The notes: generated from the letters alone by a model not told the origin. A stretch of DNA of 64,000 bases from Niallia circulans (GCF_003726095.1 NZ_CP026031.1:124001-188000), one strand, 5' to 3'. Positions 9,791 to 19,025 are shown, counted from the first letter of the stretch. A program made the numbers and translations.

Positions 9791-10408
9791 CGGTTTATTC
9801 TATTTAATAGTTTATTTTAGAGCCATGGTTATCTGCAAGAGAAACAGTTTTCTTCAAGCAAATACGATAGTACTGTTAAAAATAGAATCTAGAAACTTAA
9901 TGATCAATATCATTATTATAACCATTTTAGCATGATTAGTTGATATGCAAAGGCTGTTTTCTTAAAGTTTGCCAATTTTAATAAAAAAGAATAGATGCAA
10001 CTAATATGCGAGGAATAAATTTAAATTCTGATAAATTTATATTAATATAATTATTCTGTAGATTTATATATTTCAGATTTGTTTTTATTCTACAAAATTC
10101 TACAAAATTCCACAAAGTTCTTGCGTGTTGAATAATCCAATTATATAATTGTCATTGCGAATGGATTAGGTAGTAATATTTCAGACTATTTAAAAACATG
10201 TAAGAATACATAAATAATTTGTAATGAATGAAATAATTATTCCTGTATAATATTTTGTGCGTTTTATTGTGCTCTATTTTAATTGGAAACTGTCATTTAT
10301 TCTAATTGACTGACTATTTAGGAAATGATTGCTTGTGTATTCTGAGGTTTAGAGTGGGAAAGATATTTTCGAAGTTCCATTTGAGGAAATTATTAAGGGG
10401 GTAATTAC
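9791..10408. other. long AT-rich region between divergent trpS and opp
   Basis: This stretch contains three direct 10-bp repeats (10088-10117), a TATAAT at 10246-10251 that may be the opp -10 box without a well-spaced -35, and a weak CodY-like sequence at 10022-10036 (about 10 of 15 positions). No coding frame is supported. Confidence 0.45.
10088..10117. repeat. three tandem 10-bp repeats upstream of oppA
   Basis: TTCTACAAAA occurs twice, followed by TTCCACAAAG, in perfect 10-base phase, about one DNA helical turn. They lie 290 bases before oppA and 360 bases before trpS. Confidence 0.7.
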
Positions 10409-12022
10409 ATGAGAAAAAGAATGGTTGTACTAATGAGTTTAGTGCTTATACTCAGTGCTTTTCTTGCTGCATGTGGTAATAACAAAGGTGGTAGTGATAA
10501 AGCATCACAAAATCTTCGTTTAAATATTGTTTCAGAGCCACCAACATTACATCCAGCATTAGCTACAGATTCAACATCTGGTGGAGTGTTAATTCAAACT
10601 TTTGAAGGGTTAACTCGAATTGATAAAGATGGAGTTCCGCAGCCAGCTATGGCAGAAAAAATCGATATATCAGATGATCAGTTAACTTACACGTTCAAAA
10701 TCCGCGAAGATGCAAAATGGACAAATGGTGATCCAGTAACGGCAGCAGACTTTGAATATGCTTGGAAATGGGCACTTAATCCTCAAAACCAATCACAGTA
10801 TGCTTATCAACTATATGCCATTAAAGGTGCTGAAGCAGCAAACAATGGTAAAGGTAGTCTTGATGATGTTGCTATTAAAACAGTAGATGAAAAAACGTTA
10901 GAAGTAACATTAGTAAACCCAACGCCATATTTCTTACAATTGCTAGCTTTCTATACTTATTTCCCAGTTAATAAAAACGTTGCAGAAGCAAATCCAGATT
11001 GGTATAAAAATGCTGGAGATGATTATGTAACGAATGGTCCTTTCAAAATGACGGAATGGAATCATAGTGAGTCTATCCTTTTAGAAAAGAACGAAGACTA
11101 TTGGGATGCAGACAAAGTTAAATTAGAAACAGTAGAAATGACAATGGTAGAAGATCCAACAACAGAATTAAGCATGTTTGATAACGATGAATTAGATTGG
11201 GCTGGCTTACCTTTTGGTGCATTACCTACTGATTCTATTAAAGCTTTAAAAGATAAAGGTGACCTAAATATCAAAGCGATAGCAGGTACTTATTGGTATA
11301 AATTTAATACAAATGAAAAGCCATTTAACAATGAAAATATTCGTAAAGCTTTAACATATGCGATAGATCGTAAAGCAATTGTTGAGCAAATTACACAAGG
11401 TGGACAAATTCCAGCAACAGCAGTTGTTCCTCCAACCATGTTTTCAGAAAACGAAAAAGGTTATTTTAAAGATAAAGATATCAAAGCAGCAAAAGCAGCT
11501 CTGGAAAAAGGTTTAAAAGAGGAAGGCTATGCAAGTGTAAAAGACTTACCAAAAATCATATTATCATATAATACCGGTGAAGCGCATGCTAAGATTGCAC
11601 AAGCGGTTCAAGATATGTGGAAGAAAAATCTTGGAATTAATGTAGAGCTAGATAATGAAGAATGGCAAGTTTATCTAGAGAAAATTGATTCTGGTGACTA
11701 CCAGGTTGGACGTATGTCATGGTCTGGTGACTATAATGACGCATTTAATTTCCTAGAATTATACCGTGATGCAAACGGAGGAAATAACGATACTGGGTGG
11801 GAAAATCCAGAATACAAAAAACTTCTTGATGCTTCACAAAAAGAGACAGATGAGGTAAAACGCAAACAATTATTACAAGATGCAGAAACTATTTTAATGA
11901 ACGAACTTCCGATTGCACCTGTTTATTTCTATACAAATACATGGGTACAAAAAGATAATCTGAAAGATGTAGTCATTTCAGGTTTAGGAGAAGCACAGTT
12001 AAAATGGGCACATTTTGAATAA
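10409..12022 (+). CDS. oppA: oligopeptide ABC transporter, substrate-binding lipoprotein
   Basis: OppA captures oligopeptides outside the membrane and hands them to OppBC. The 537-residue precursor begins with a basic start, a hydrophobic signal and the lipobox LAACGNN, so the Cys is lipidated. The mature part is an SBP_bac_5 domain: [16 protein letters not shown] at the front, [20 protein letters not shown] in the first third, and [20 protein letters not shown] in the middle. GGGGG before the ATG gives a clear start. It is the first gene of oppABC-DF; a structured intergenic region separates it from oppB and probably lets oppA be made in excess. In Bacillus, opp also imports signalling peptides for sporulation and competence. 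Confidence 0.94.
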   Translation: MRKRMVVLMSLVLILSAFLAACGNNKGGSDKASQNLRLNIVSEPPTLHPALATDSTSGGVLIQTFEGLTRIDKDGVPQPAMAEKIDISDDQLTYTFKIREDAKWTNGDPVTAADFEYAWKWALNPQNQSQYAYQLYAIKGAEAANNGKGSLDDVAIKTVDEKTLEVTLVNPTPYFLQLLAFYTYFPVNKNVAEANPDWYKNAGDDYVTNGPFKMTEWNHSESILLEKNEDYWDADKVKLETVEMTMVEDPTTELSMFDNDELDWAGLPFGALPTDSIKALKDKGDLNIKAIAGTYWYKFNTNEKPFNNENIRKALTYAIDRKAIVEQITQGGQIPATAVVPPTMFSENEKGYFKDKDIKAAKAALEKGLKEEGYASVKDLPKIILSYNTGEAHAKIAQAVQDMWKKNLGINVELDNEEWQVYLEKIDSGDYQVGRMSWSGDYNDAFNFLELYRDANGGNNDTGWENPEYKKLLDASQKETDEVKRKQLLQDAETILMNELPIAPVYFYTNTWVQKDNLKDVVISGLGEAQLKWAHFE

Positions 12023-12099
12023 TACAATGGTTCGCTTTGTTCATTCATCATGCTTTAGGAAATTCGAATTTTTATGAAAGTACAAAGCTAAAGAGAAAA

Positions 12100-12163
12100 A
12101 AGAGGCTGCCTTATTTAACGAGTGATACTTTCTTAGTAAGCTCGTTTCCTAGGGCATCCTCTT
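12100..12163 (+). other. large intergenic hairpin between oppA and oppB
   Basis: AAGAGG (12100-12105) pairs with CCTCTT (12158-12163), TGCC (12107-12110) with GGCA (12153-12156), and AACGAG (12117-12122) with CTCGTT (12141-12146), forming one long interrupted stem-loop. There is no T run. Such structures often protect the upstream message and lower expression of downstream genes. Confidence 0.65.
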
Positions 12164-12207
12164 CCTTGCTAATTGGCATTGTTTTAGAAAAAAATGGAGG
12201 TAAAACC

Positions 12208-13143
12208 ATGATAAAGTACTTAACAAAACGTTTGCTGTTTATGGCGTTATCCTTATGGTTAATCATTACAGCTACGTTTTTCTTCATGAGGATGGCACCA
12301 GGTAACCCATTTACATCGGAAAAGAAAATGCCGCCTGCAATTGAAGCAAATTTAAATGCCCATTATGGACTTGATCAGCCTTGGTATGTTCAATATGGAG
12401 AGTATTTGCTAAGAGTTGTTCAATGGGATTTTGGTCCATCTTTTAAATATAAGAGCCAAACAGTGAATCAATTAATCAATGAAGGATTCCCAGTATCATT
12501 AGTCTTGGGTGTAGAAGCAATTTTTATCGCCTTGGCCATTGGTGTTACATTAGGTGTAATTGCTGCTTTAAGACATAATAAATGGCAAGATTATCTGGCA
12601 ATGATTGTTGCTGTATTAGGAATATCAGTACCTTCGTTTATTATGGCAGCTTTTTTGCAATATATTTTGGCAATGAAGCTAGGGATATTCCCTGTAGCAA
12701 GATGGGGAACATTTATGCAAAGTGTTCTGCCAGCAATCGCATTAGCAGCTGGTCCTACAGCATTTATTGCTCGATTAACTAGATCTTCTATGCTAGAAGT
12801 ATTAAGCAATGATTATATTAAAACAGCAAAAGCAAAAGGAATAAGCGGCTTTAATATTACAGTGAAGCACGCCATCCGCAATGCGATTCTTCCGGTTGTT
12901 TCATACATGGGGCCATTATCGGCTGGGATTGTTACAGGTAGTTTTGTTATTGAGAAAATTTTTGGTATTCCAGGTCTTGGATCACAGTTTGTTAAAAGCA
13001 TAAATAACCGTGATTATACAGCGATTATGGGCGTAACAGTTTTCTATAGTATTATCCTGTTAGTATCTGTTCTTCTTGTCGACTTATTGTACGGATTAAT
13101 AGATCCTCGAATTAAACTATCGGGCGGGAAGAAAGGAGCGTAA
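12208..13143 (+). CDS. oppB: oligopeptide ABC transporter permease
   Basis: Integral membrane subunit that with OppC forms the peptide channel. The 311-residue protein starts [20 protein letters not shown] and has about six membrane segments; the cytoplasmic EAA loop is at [20 protein letters not shown] with the ensuing [16 protein letters not shown] lies eight bases before the ATG at 12208; the frame open from 12037 runs through the intergenic hairpin and is not used. It is followed two bases later by oppC, so the two are probably translated together. Function is assigned from family and operon position. Confidence 0.93.
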   Translation: MIKYLTKRLLFMALSLWLIITATFFFMRMAPGNPFTSEKKMPPAIEANLNAHYGLDQPWYVQYGEYLLRVVQWDFGPSFKYKSQTVNQLINEGFPVSLVLGVEAIFIALAIGVTLGVIAALRHNKWQDYLAMIVAVLGISVPSFIMAAFLQYILAMKLGIFPVARWGTFMQSVLPAIALAAGPTAFIARLTRSSMLEVLSNDYIKTAKAKGISGFNITVKHAIRNAILPVVSYMGPLSAGIVTGSFVIEKIFGIPGLGSQFVKSINNRDYTAIMGVTVFYSIILLVSVLLVDLLYGLIDPRIKLSGGKKGA

Positions 13144-13145
13144 AG

Positions 13146-14063
13146 ATGCAAGAAATTTCGAAAGATAAATTTGAAATAGTCGGCAACAGTACCATAGAAT
13201 CAGAGAAAATATCAAAAGCAAGTCTGTCTTTTTGGAAAGATGTTTTTACTCGTTTTAAGAAAAATAAACTTGCGGTTTTTGGACTTGTTCTTTTAATTCT
13301 TTTAATTGTTATGTCTTTAATAGGGCCGTTATTAACTCCGTATAATTATTATGAGAATGATTATACAAAAACGAATCAGCCTCCAAGTGCAGAACATTAT
13401 TTTGGAACAGATGATCTTGGCCGAGATATGTTTGCGCGGATTTGGTATGGTGCGAAAATATCACTATTTATTGGGGTAGCCGCAGCATTGATTGATTTAG
13501 TTATCGGCGTAATCTGGGGAGGGATTGCAGGTTATAAAGGTGGCAAAACCGATGAAGTAATGATGCGTATAGCGGACGTATTATATGGTATTCCTTATCT
13601 TTTACTAGTAATTCTTTTAATGGTTGTTCTTGGCCAGGGAATATGGACGATGATTCTGGCAATGAGTATTACTGGCTGGATTAATATGGCGAGAATGGTT
13701 CGAGGACAAGTATTATCCTTAAAGAGCCAAGAATATATTCTTGCTTCCAGAACGCTAGGAGCAAGTGTTTCAAGAATTATGAGCAAGCATTTAGTCCCAA
13801 ATGCAATGGGGCCAATTCTTGTGACATTAACTTTAACTGTACCTAATGCTATTTTTACAGAGGCATTTTTAAGCTATCTTGGATTAGGATTAACTCCTCC
13901 ATTAGCCAGCTGGGGAACGATGGCTAATGATGGAATCGGAGCACTGCAATATTATCCATGGCGATTATTTTTCCCTGCCATGTTTATCTGTTTAACAATA
14001 TTTGCCTTTAATGTTATTGGCGATGGAATCCGAGATGCTCTTGATCCAAGACTACGTAAGTAA
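13146..14063 (+). CDS. oppC: oligopeptide ABC transporter permease
   Basis: Second channel subunit, 305 residues. A polar N-terminus of about 35 residues precedes the first membrane segment; then comes the conserved EHYFGTDDLGRDMFARIWYG region and the EAA loop in EYILASRTLGASVSRIMSKH. The end LDPRLRK is the usual OppC/DppC terminus. The ATG at 13146 lies directly after the oppB stop with AGGAGCG before it. It is followed 12 bases later by the OppD-F frame. Nothing odd is visible in this gene. Confidence 0.94.
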   Translation: MQEISKDKFEIVGNSTIESEKISKASLSFWKDVFTRFKKNKLAVFGLVLLILLIVMSLIGPLLTPYNYYENDYTKTNQPPSAEHYFGTDDLGRDMFARIWYGAKISLFIGVAAALIDLVIGVIWGGIAGYKGGKTDEVMMRIADVLYGIPYLLLVILLMVVLGQGIWTMILAMSITGWINMARMVRGQVLSLKSQEYILASRTLGASVSRIMSKHLVPNAMGPILVTLTLTVPNAIFTEAFLSYLGLGLTPPLASWGTMANDGIGALQYYPWRLFFPAMFICLTIFAFNVIGDGIRDALDPRLRK

Positions 14064-14075
14064 GGAGTGAGATAC

Positions 14076-16070
14076 ATGGAAAAATTATTAGAAGTAAAGG
14101 ATTTACAAGTCTCATTCCATACGTATGGAGGAGAAGTGCAGGCAGTTCGTGGAGTATCCTTTGATTTATACAAAGGAGAAACATTAGCTATTGTTGGTGA
14201 ATCTGGATCAGGTAAAAGTGTTACGTCCCAAACATTAATGAAATTAATCCCGATGCCTCCTGGCCATATTAAAGGTGGACAAATTTTATTTGATGGAGAA
14301 GATATTGTTCAAAAAACAGATAAAGAGATGGAAAGTATCCGTGGGAAGGAAATGAGTATGATCTTCCAAGATCCTATGACATCTTTGAATCCGACTATGC
14401 GTATTGGTACACAAATCATGGAAGTACTGATAAAACATCAGCAAATGAACAAGGAAAAGGCAAAAAAGAAAGCAATTGAATTGTTAAGTTTAGTTGGAAT
14501 TCCTAAACCAGAGAAAAGAGTGGATCAATATCCGCATGAATTTTCTGGTGGGATGAGACAACGTGCGATGATTGCTATTGCTTTAGCGGCTAATCCACAT
14601 CTATTAATTGCAGATGAACCAACAACAGCTTTAGATGTTACGATTCAAGCGCAAATTTTAGATTTAATGAAAGATTTGCAAGAGAAAATGAATACAAGCA
14701 TTATCTTCATTACCCATGATTTAGGGGTAGTGGCAAATGTGGCTGATCGTGTTGCTGTAATGTATGCTGGCCAAATTGTTGAAATGGGAACAGTTGATGA
14801 AATTTTCTACGATCCTAGACATCCTTATACATGGGGGCTTCTTGCATCTATGCCAAGTTTAGACAATGATAATGAAGATGAGCTTGCTGCTATTCCAGGA
14901 ACACCTCCAGATTTAACGAATCCTCCTGTAGGAGATGCATTTGCTGCGAGAAATCCATTCGCATTAGCAATTGATTTTGAACAAGAGCCGCCAGTGTATC
15001 AAGTGTCTGAAACACATTTTGTGAAATCGTGGTTACTGCATCCGAATGCGCCAGCAGTAGAACCACCAGCTTCAGTTAAAGAAAGAATAAGAACGTTACC
15101 CTCTAACTTTGAAACACCAGTATTAGTAAAGGGGATAAATAAAATGGCAGAAAAGTTATTAGAAATAAAAAATCTGAAGCAGTATTTCAATGTCGATACT
15201 CCTAATGTTGTCAAAGCAGTAGATGATATTACCTTTGATATTTTCAAAGGAGAAACATTAGGTTTAGTAGGCGAATCTGGCTGTGGGAAATCTACAACTG
15301 GTAGAACAATTATCCGCCTTTATGATGCAACAGGCGGTCAAGTTTTATTTAATGGAGAAGATGTTCATGGAAGAAAATCAAGAGCGGAATTAAAGAAATT
15401 TAATCGTAAAATGCAAATGATTTTCCAAGACCCGTATGCTTCTTTAAATCCTCGAATGACCGTTGCTGATATAATTGCAGAAGGCATTGATATTCACGGT
15501 TTAGCGAAAAACAAAAAAGAGAGAATGGAAAAAGTATATGAGCTGCTTCATACAGTTGGTTTAAATAAAGAGCATGCCAATCGTTATCCGCATGAGTTCT
15601 CAGGCGGTCAAAGACAAAGAATTGGAATTGCGCGTGCATTAGCTGTAGATCCAGACTTTATTATTGCTGATGAACCAATTTCTGCATTAGATGTTTCTAT
15701 TCAAGCACAGGTAGTAAACTTGATGAAGAAGCTTCAAAAGGAAAAGGGTTTAACCTATCTATTTATTGCCCATGATTTATCCATGGTGAAATATATTAGT
15801 GATCGTATTGGTGTGATGTATTTCGGGAAATTAGTGGAAATAGCGCCTGCAGATGAATTATACAATAATCCGATTCATCCATATACACAGTCGTTATTGT
15901 CAGCGATTCCTCTGCCAGATCCAGAAACAGAGCGAACAAGAAAAAGAACGGTTTATGATCCAGCGGTTCATCAATATCAAGAGGGTGAAGAGCTTAAAAT
16001 GAGAGAAATTAAACCAGGACATTTCGTTTATTGCTCTGAAAGTGAATATAAAAAATATAAAATACAATGA
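14076..16070 (+). CDS. oppD: OppD and OppF ATPases in one continuous frame (apparent fusion)
   Basis: OppD and OppF are the two ATPases that power peptide import at the inner membrane face. Here one uninterrupted frame of 664 residues covers both. The first 356 residues are a full-length OppD: Walker A GESGSGKS, signature FSGGMRQR, Walker B LLIADEPTTALDVT and the C-terminal oligopeptide motif region (HPYTWGLLASMP). The last 308 residues are a full-length OppF. No stop codon separates them, although an OppF start with its own ribosome site lies at the junction. In the +1 frame a TAG occurs at 15123-15125, just before that site, so a single-base change (real frameshift or sequencing error) would explain the fusion. 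Start ATG 14076 follows AAGGAG; the GTG at 14067 is less likely. Confidence 0.88.
   Translation: MEKLLEVKDLQVSFHTYGGEVQAVRGVSFDLYKGETLAIVGESGSGKSVTSQTLMKLIPMPPGHIKGGQILFDGEDIVQKTDKEMESIRGKEMSMIFQDPMTSLNPTMRIGTQIMEVLIKHQQMNKEKAKKKAIELLSLVGIPKPEKRVDQYPHEFSGGMRQRAMIAIALAANPHLLIADEPTTALDVTIQAQILDLMKDLQEKMNTSIIFITHDLGVVANVADRVAVMYAGQIVEMGTVDEIFYDPRHPYTWGLLASMPSLDNDNEDELAAIPGTPPDLTNPPVGDAFAARNPFALAIDFEQEPPVYQVSETHFVKSWLLHPNAPAVEPPASVKERIRTLPSNFETPVLVKGINKMAEKLLEIKNLKQYFNVDTPNVVKAVDDITFDIFKGETLGLVGESGCGKSTTGRTIIRLYDATGGQVLFNGEDVHGRKSRAELKKFNRKMQMIFQDPYASLNPRMTVADIIAEGIDIHGLAKNKKERMEKVYELLHTVGLNKEHANRYPHEFSGGQRQRIGIARALAVDPDFIIADEPISALDVSIQAQVVNLMKKLQKEKGLTYLFIAHDLSMVKYISDRIGVMYFGKLVEIAPADELYNNPIHPYTQSLLSAIPLPDPETERTRKRTVYDPAVHQYQEGEELKMREIKPGHFVYCSESEYKKYKIQ
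15144..16070 (+). CDS. oppF: OppF ATPase, internal start within the fused frame
   Basis: The OppF half begins at the ATG at 15144 (MAEKLLEIKNLKQYF), preceded by AAAGGGG at a distance of nine bases, so ribosomes can probably start here regardless of the upstream frame. It has Walker A GESGCGKST, the signature FSGGQRQRIGIARAL, Walker B FIIADEPISALDVS and the C-terminal HPYTQSLLSAIPLPDPE stretch. Length (308 residues) is normal for a separate OppF, which argues that both proteins may be made even if the fusion is real. Confidence 0.8.
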   Translation: MAEKLLEIKNLKQYFNVDTPNVVKAVDDITFDIFKGETLGLVGESGCGKSTTGRTIIRLYDATGGQVLFNGEDVHGRKSRAELKKFNRKMQMIFQDPYASLNPRMTVADIIAEGIDIHGLAKNKKERMEKVYELLHTVGLNKEHANRYPHEFSGGQRQRIGIARALAVDPDFIIADEPISALDVSIQAQVVNLMKKLQKEKGLTYLFIAHDLSMVKYISDRIGVMYFGKLVEIAPADELYNNPIHPYTQSLLSAIPLPDPETERTRKRTVYDPAVHQYQEGEELKMREIKPGHFVYCSESEYKKYKIQ

Positions 16071-16087
16071 GAGAATAAGTAAATCCC

Positions 16088-16117
16088 AAGCCGGCAATCC
16101 TTGATTGTCGGCTTTTT
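16088..16117 (+). terminator. terminator of the opp operon
   Basis: AAGCCGGCAAT (16088-16098) pairs with ATTGTCGGCTT (16104-16114), five-base loop, then T run. Confidence 0.9.
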
Positions 16118-16248
16118 AGAATGGTTGCCTACGCACAGTTGGGAAATTGCTAGATTATGCTTGATTGTGTTTGTTACAATAAAAGGGATACATCATGGAT
16201 AGAGTCTCAATAGATAATAGATACTGTATGTAGATGGGAGTTTTCACG

Positions 16249-17454
16249 ATGAAAAAGAAAATATTATCCATTGGATTAAGTATATATTTGTTGATCCCCA
16301 ATATTGCATTTGCAAAAGGGGAAAAGGTAATTCCTAAACAACCAACTAAACAAGTAGAAATTATGGTTAAACATTTGCCAGCTTCTTTACCTAGAATGAA
16401 GACTAACCTTAATTTTACATATCCGGATGCTGTGAGAGGTATTTATGTAAACAGTCAATCCATTGAAGGAAACAAATGGAGTCAATTAATGGAATTAGTG
16501 AAAACGACAGATTTGAATGCTATGGTAATTGATTATAAAGAAGATCATGGTAATTTGACTTTTATGCCGGAAGAGGATTCGCCTTATAGAGAAATTGGCA
16601 GCCAATCGATAAAAAATATGACAGTGCTTTTACAGGAGCTTGAAAAGGAAAAAATTTATCCGATTGCGCGAATTGTTGTCTTTAAAGATTCTATATTAGC
16701 TAAGGAAAAACCCGAATGGTCTTTTGTCCAAGGAGAGAAGGTTTGGACGAATGGGAGAGGAGAAGCGTTTGTTAACCCGTTTGAAAAAAAGGTCTGGGAT
16801 TATAACATTAATATTGCTATCGAAGCAGCTAAAATGGGGTTTCAAGAGATACAGTTTGATTACGTGCGTTTTCCAGAGGGATTTGAAAATAAAGGAGATA
16901 TACTAAGCTATACGAAAGGAGATTATCGTAAATTAAATAAGAATGAAGGGGATAAACGAGTAGACGCAGTTACAGATTTTGTTCAATATGCAAAAGAAAA
17001 ATTAAAGCCATATAATGTGAAAGTTTCTGTTGATATATTTGGATATACAGCAACCATAGAAGAAGCCCCTGGGATTGGTCAAAATTTTTCAAAAATAAGC
17101 AAACATGTCGATGTTATTTCTTCTATGATCTATCCAAGTCACTGGACAAATTATTTTGGGATTGAAAAACCCGATTTATTCCCCTATGAACTTGTAAGGG
17201 AGTATATGAAAGTAGAAAAGCAAAAATTAAATCAATTAGAGAACCCACCTATTTCAAGACCGTGGCTACAGGATTTTACAGCTGCCTGGCTGGGTAAAGA
17301 TAATTATCAAGTATATGGAAAAGAAGAGGTTCAAAAACAAATTGAAGCTTTAAATGATCAAGGAGTTAATGAGTTTTTATTATGGAATGCTGGGAATAAT
17401 TATACGAAGAATGTCGATTATACACCGAAAAATAAAGAGGATAAAGGAGATTAA
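16249..17454 (+). CDS. secreted putative glycoside hydrolase (DUF4015 family)
   Basis: A 401-residue exported protein. The first 25 residues form a signal peptide (basic start, hydrophobic core, cut near IAFAKG). The rest resembles the DUF4015 'putative glycosyl hydrolase' family: DAVRGIYVNSQSI, NAMVIDYKEDHGNLTF, FQEIQFDYVRFPEGF, VSVDIFGYTA and SSMIYPSHWTNYFG are strands of a TIM barrel with Asp residues where a glycosidase would have its acids. The substrate is unknown; a cell-wall or exopolysaccharide target is a guess. The ATG at 16249 follows GGGAG; an in-frame ATG at 16234 lacks a ribosome site. It is five bases ahead of yjbC and probably cotranscribed with it. Confidence 0.78.
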   Translation: MKKKILSIGLSIYLLIPNIAFAKGEKVIPKQPTKQVEIMVKHLPASLPRMKTNLNFTYPDAVRGIYVNSQSIEGNKWSQLMELVKTTDLNAMVIDYKEDHGNLTFMPEEDSPYREIGSQSIKNMTVLLQELEKEKIYPIARIVVFKDSILAKEKPEWSFVQGEKVWTNGRGEAFVNPFEKKVWDYNINIAIEAAKMGFQEIQFDYVRFPEGFENKGDILSYTKGDYRKLNKNEGDKRVDAVTDFVQYAKEKLKPYNVKVSVDIFGYTATIEEAPGIGQNFSKISKHVDVISSMIYPSHWTNYFGIEKPDLFPYELVREYMKVEKQKLNQLENPPISRPWLQDFTAAWLGKDNYQVYGKEEVQKQIEALNDQGVNEFLLWNAGNNYTKNVDYTPKNKEDKGD

Positions 17455-17459
17455 ATTAG

Positions 17460-18035
17460 ATGCATTGGTACGATAAGTTAAATCAATATTTTCCTGTGGA
17501 AGAAATGAAATCACAAGAACATATGGAAGCATTACTAAAAGACTTTCCAGAATATTATCATAAGGATGAAGGGAAGTATCATGTGTTAATGTATGTGGAA
17601 GCAGAGGATTTTGTTTTTGTCGATTATTTATTTGTCTCTGACGAAGCAAGAGGGCAGGGGCTTGGTCATCAATTAGTGGAAAAACTGAAAAAAAAGGGAA
17701 AACCGATTATTTTGGAAGTGGAACCGATAAATTATAAAGATAGTGATACGAAAAAACGGCTGAAATTTTACCGGCGAGAAGACTTTAAGCATGCAACCTC
17801 TATTGGTTATAGACGTTTATCGTTAGCAACTAGGGAAGTGAATGCAATGGAAATTCTCTACTGGGCACCTAATAATGAAGGAGAAGATGTCGTTTATCAA
17901 GCATTGGTAAGAACATATAATAAAATTCACACATATAAAGATTTACAGTTTTACGGAGAATCATATGAACCAGTTGATGAGGTAGTCCAACTAAATTTGG
18001 AACAAAAACGAAAAAATTTATTTGATGAAATTTGA
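17460..18035 (+). CDS. yjbC: GNAT-family acetyltransferase YjbC
   Basis: A 191-residue cytosolic protein with a short GNAT domain: FVDYLFVSDEARGQGLGHQL holds the acetyl-CoA-binding (R/Q)xxGx(G/A) loop. The C-terminal half (EVNAMEILYWAPNNEGED) is specific to YjbC proteins. In B. subtilis yjbC lies directly upstream of spx and the two can be cotranscribed; here spx is 577 bases further on, with its own promoter signals. AAAGGAG precedes the ATG by nine bases. Substrate unknown. Confidence 0.82.
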   Translation: MHWYDKLNQYFPVEEMKSQEHMEALLKDFPEYYHKDEGKYHVLMYVEAEDFVFVDYLFVSDEARGQGLGHQLVEKLKKKGKPIILEVEPINYKDSDTKKRLKFYRREDFKHATSIGYRRLSLATREVNAMEILYWAPNNEGEDVVYQALVRTYNKIHTYKDLQFYGESYEPVDEVVQLNLEQKRKNLFDEI

Positions 18036-18057
18036 TTAAAGTGTAATAAAATATCCT

Positions 18058-18096
18058 CAAGGTGACAGTCCTCCTATGAAAGGAGCGGTCACCTTG
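18058..18096 (+). other. strong hairpin after yjbC without a T run
   Basis: CAAGGTGAC (18058-18066) pairs with GTCACCTTG (18088-18096), and inside it TCCT pairs with AGGA. The sequence after it is not T rich, so termination would be weak; it may be an mRNA end-protecting or partial-terminator structure between yjbC and spx. Confidence 0.55.
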
Positions 18097-18283
18097 TAAT
18101 GAAGAAGATAACTGATGTCGATTAGCTGCTATATTTAATGTTGAATTGTATTAAAATCTTTTTATATTTTCATTAAAATCTCCTTAATTGAGAATAGATA
18201 GAGGTTTAATAGAAAGAAATATTGGGTATATAATCAGAAAATATATATTTAGAACAAATATATTAACAGATGAGATAATTTTT

Positions 18284-18315
18284 TGAAACTTTTTTGGTTT
18301 TCAAACGTCTATAAT
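18284..18315 (+). promoter_or_regulatory. ECF-sigma-type promoter (SigM-like) upstream of spx, with overlapping TATAAT
   Basis: TGAAAC (18284-18289), a 16-base spacer and CGTC (18306-18309) match the ECF sigma consensus of the SigM/SigX/SigW group in every position. A TATAAT follows directly at 18310-18315. B. subtilis spx is known to be partly under extracytoplasmic-stress sigma control, which agrees. Confidence 0.65.
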
Positions 18316-18371
18316 GATAAGTAACAAAATAACTGAAGGATTCGTACTTTCATAACGAGTTTTTCTTACAT

Positions 18372-18381
18372 AAAGGAGGAG
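18372..18381 (+). promoter_or_regulatory. orphan Shine-Dalgarno-like sequence in the spx leader
   Basis: AAAGGAGGAG is a near-perfect ribosome site, but no ATG, GTG or TTG follows within 5-15 bases. An ATA-initiated frame of about 30 codons runs from 18393, which would be a very rare start. I cannot assign a gene. Confidence 0.35.
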
Positions 18382-18551
18382 AATCACAGCAAATACCTAT
18401 AGCAGCTTATATACAGAAATTAATGATACTTGTGGATAAATTTTTTAAAACATATACCATAAAGCAAACAATTAGTGTATAATAATTAATATAAATTACT
18501 TGATTGAATTAATTATAATTTAAGAATTAGCAAGAAAATAACTCAAGTTAT

Positions 18552-18566
18552 TTATAATCATAATGA
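18552..18566. promoter_or_regulatory. PerR-box-like sequence in front of spx
   Basis: TTATAATCATAATGA matches 12 of the 14 defined positions of the TTATAATnATTATAA PerR box. It lies 47 bases before the spx ATG. B. subtilis spx is known to be repressed by PerR at its P3 promoter, so this fits. The region is AT rich, so chance similarity is possible. Confidence 0.5.
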
Positions 18567-18612
18567 ATGTAGTTAATTACATGTCTAAATAAAGGGAGCG
18601 TGAATTTGTAAA

Positions 18613-19008
18613 ATGGTAACATTATACACTTCACCAAGTTGTACATCCTGCAGAAAAGCAAAAGCATGGTTAGAGGAACATGAAATCGCATATAAAGAAA
18701 GAAATATATTTTCTGAACCGCTTTCTATTGAGGAAATTAAAGAAATTCTTCGTATGACGGAAGATGGAACAGATGAAATTATTTCAACAAGAAGTAAAAC
18801 TTTTCAAAAGTTAAATGTGAATTTAGAAACAATGCCATTACAAGATTTGTTTGGTATTATTCAAAATAATCCAGGTCTATTAAGACGTCCAATAATCATT
18901 GACGAAAAAAGACTACAAGTAGGATACAATGAAGATGAAATTCGCAGATTCTTACCAAGAAAAGTTCGTACTTTCCAGTTAAGAGAGGCACAAAGATTAG
19001 TTAACTAA
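18613..19008 (+). CDS. spx: Spx, thiol-stress transcriptional regulator
   Basis: Spx binds the RNA polymerase alpha C-terminal domain and switches transcription under disulfide stress. The 131-residue protein is almost identical to B. subtilis Spx, with the redox switch Cys10-x-x-Cys13 (SCTSC), the conserved RRPIIID segment and the C-terminal REAQRLVN recognised for ClpXP degradation. GGGAG lies about 13 bases before the ATG, a long spacing. Its adaptor SpxH is encoded 7 kb downstream in this window. The 577-base upstream region carries the ECF-type promoter and PerR-like box listed separately; a strong terminator follows. Confidence 0.97.
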   Translation: MVTLYTSPSCTSCRKAKAWLEEHEIAYKERNIFSEPLSIEEIKEILRMTEDGTDEIISTRSKTFQKLNVNLETMPLQDLFGIIQNNPGLLRRPIIIDEKRLQVGYNEDEIRRFLPRKVRTFQLREAQRLVN

Positions 19009-19025
19009 TTAAGAAGAAAGTATAA

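Noticed and set aside
12037..12207. 57-codon N-terminal extension of OppB
   Set aside because: It reads through the intergenic stem-loop and has no family similarity; the ATG at 12208 has a clear ribosome site.
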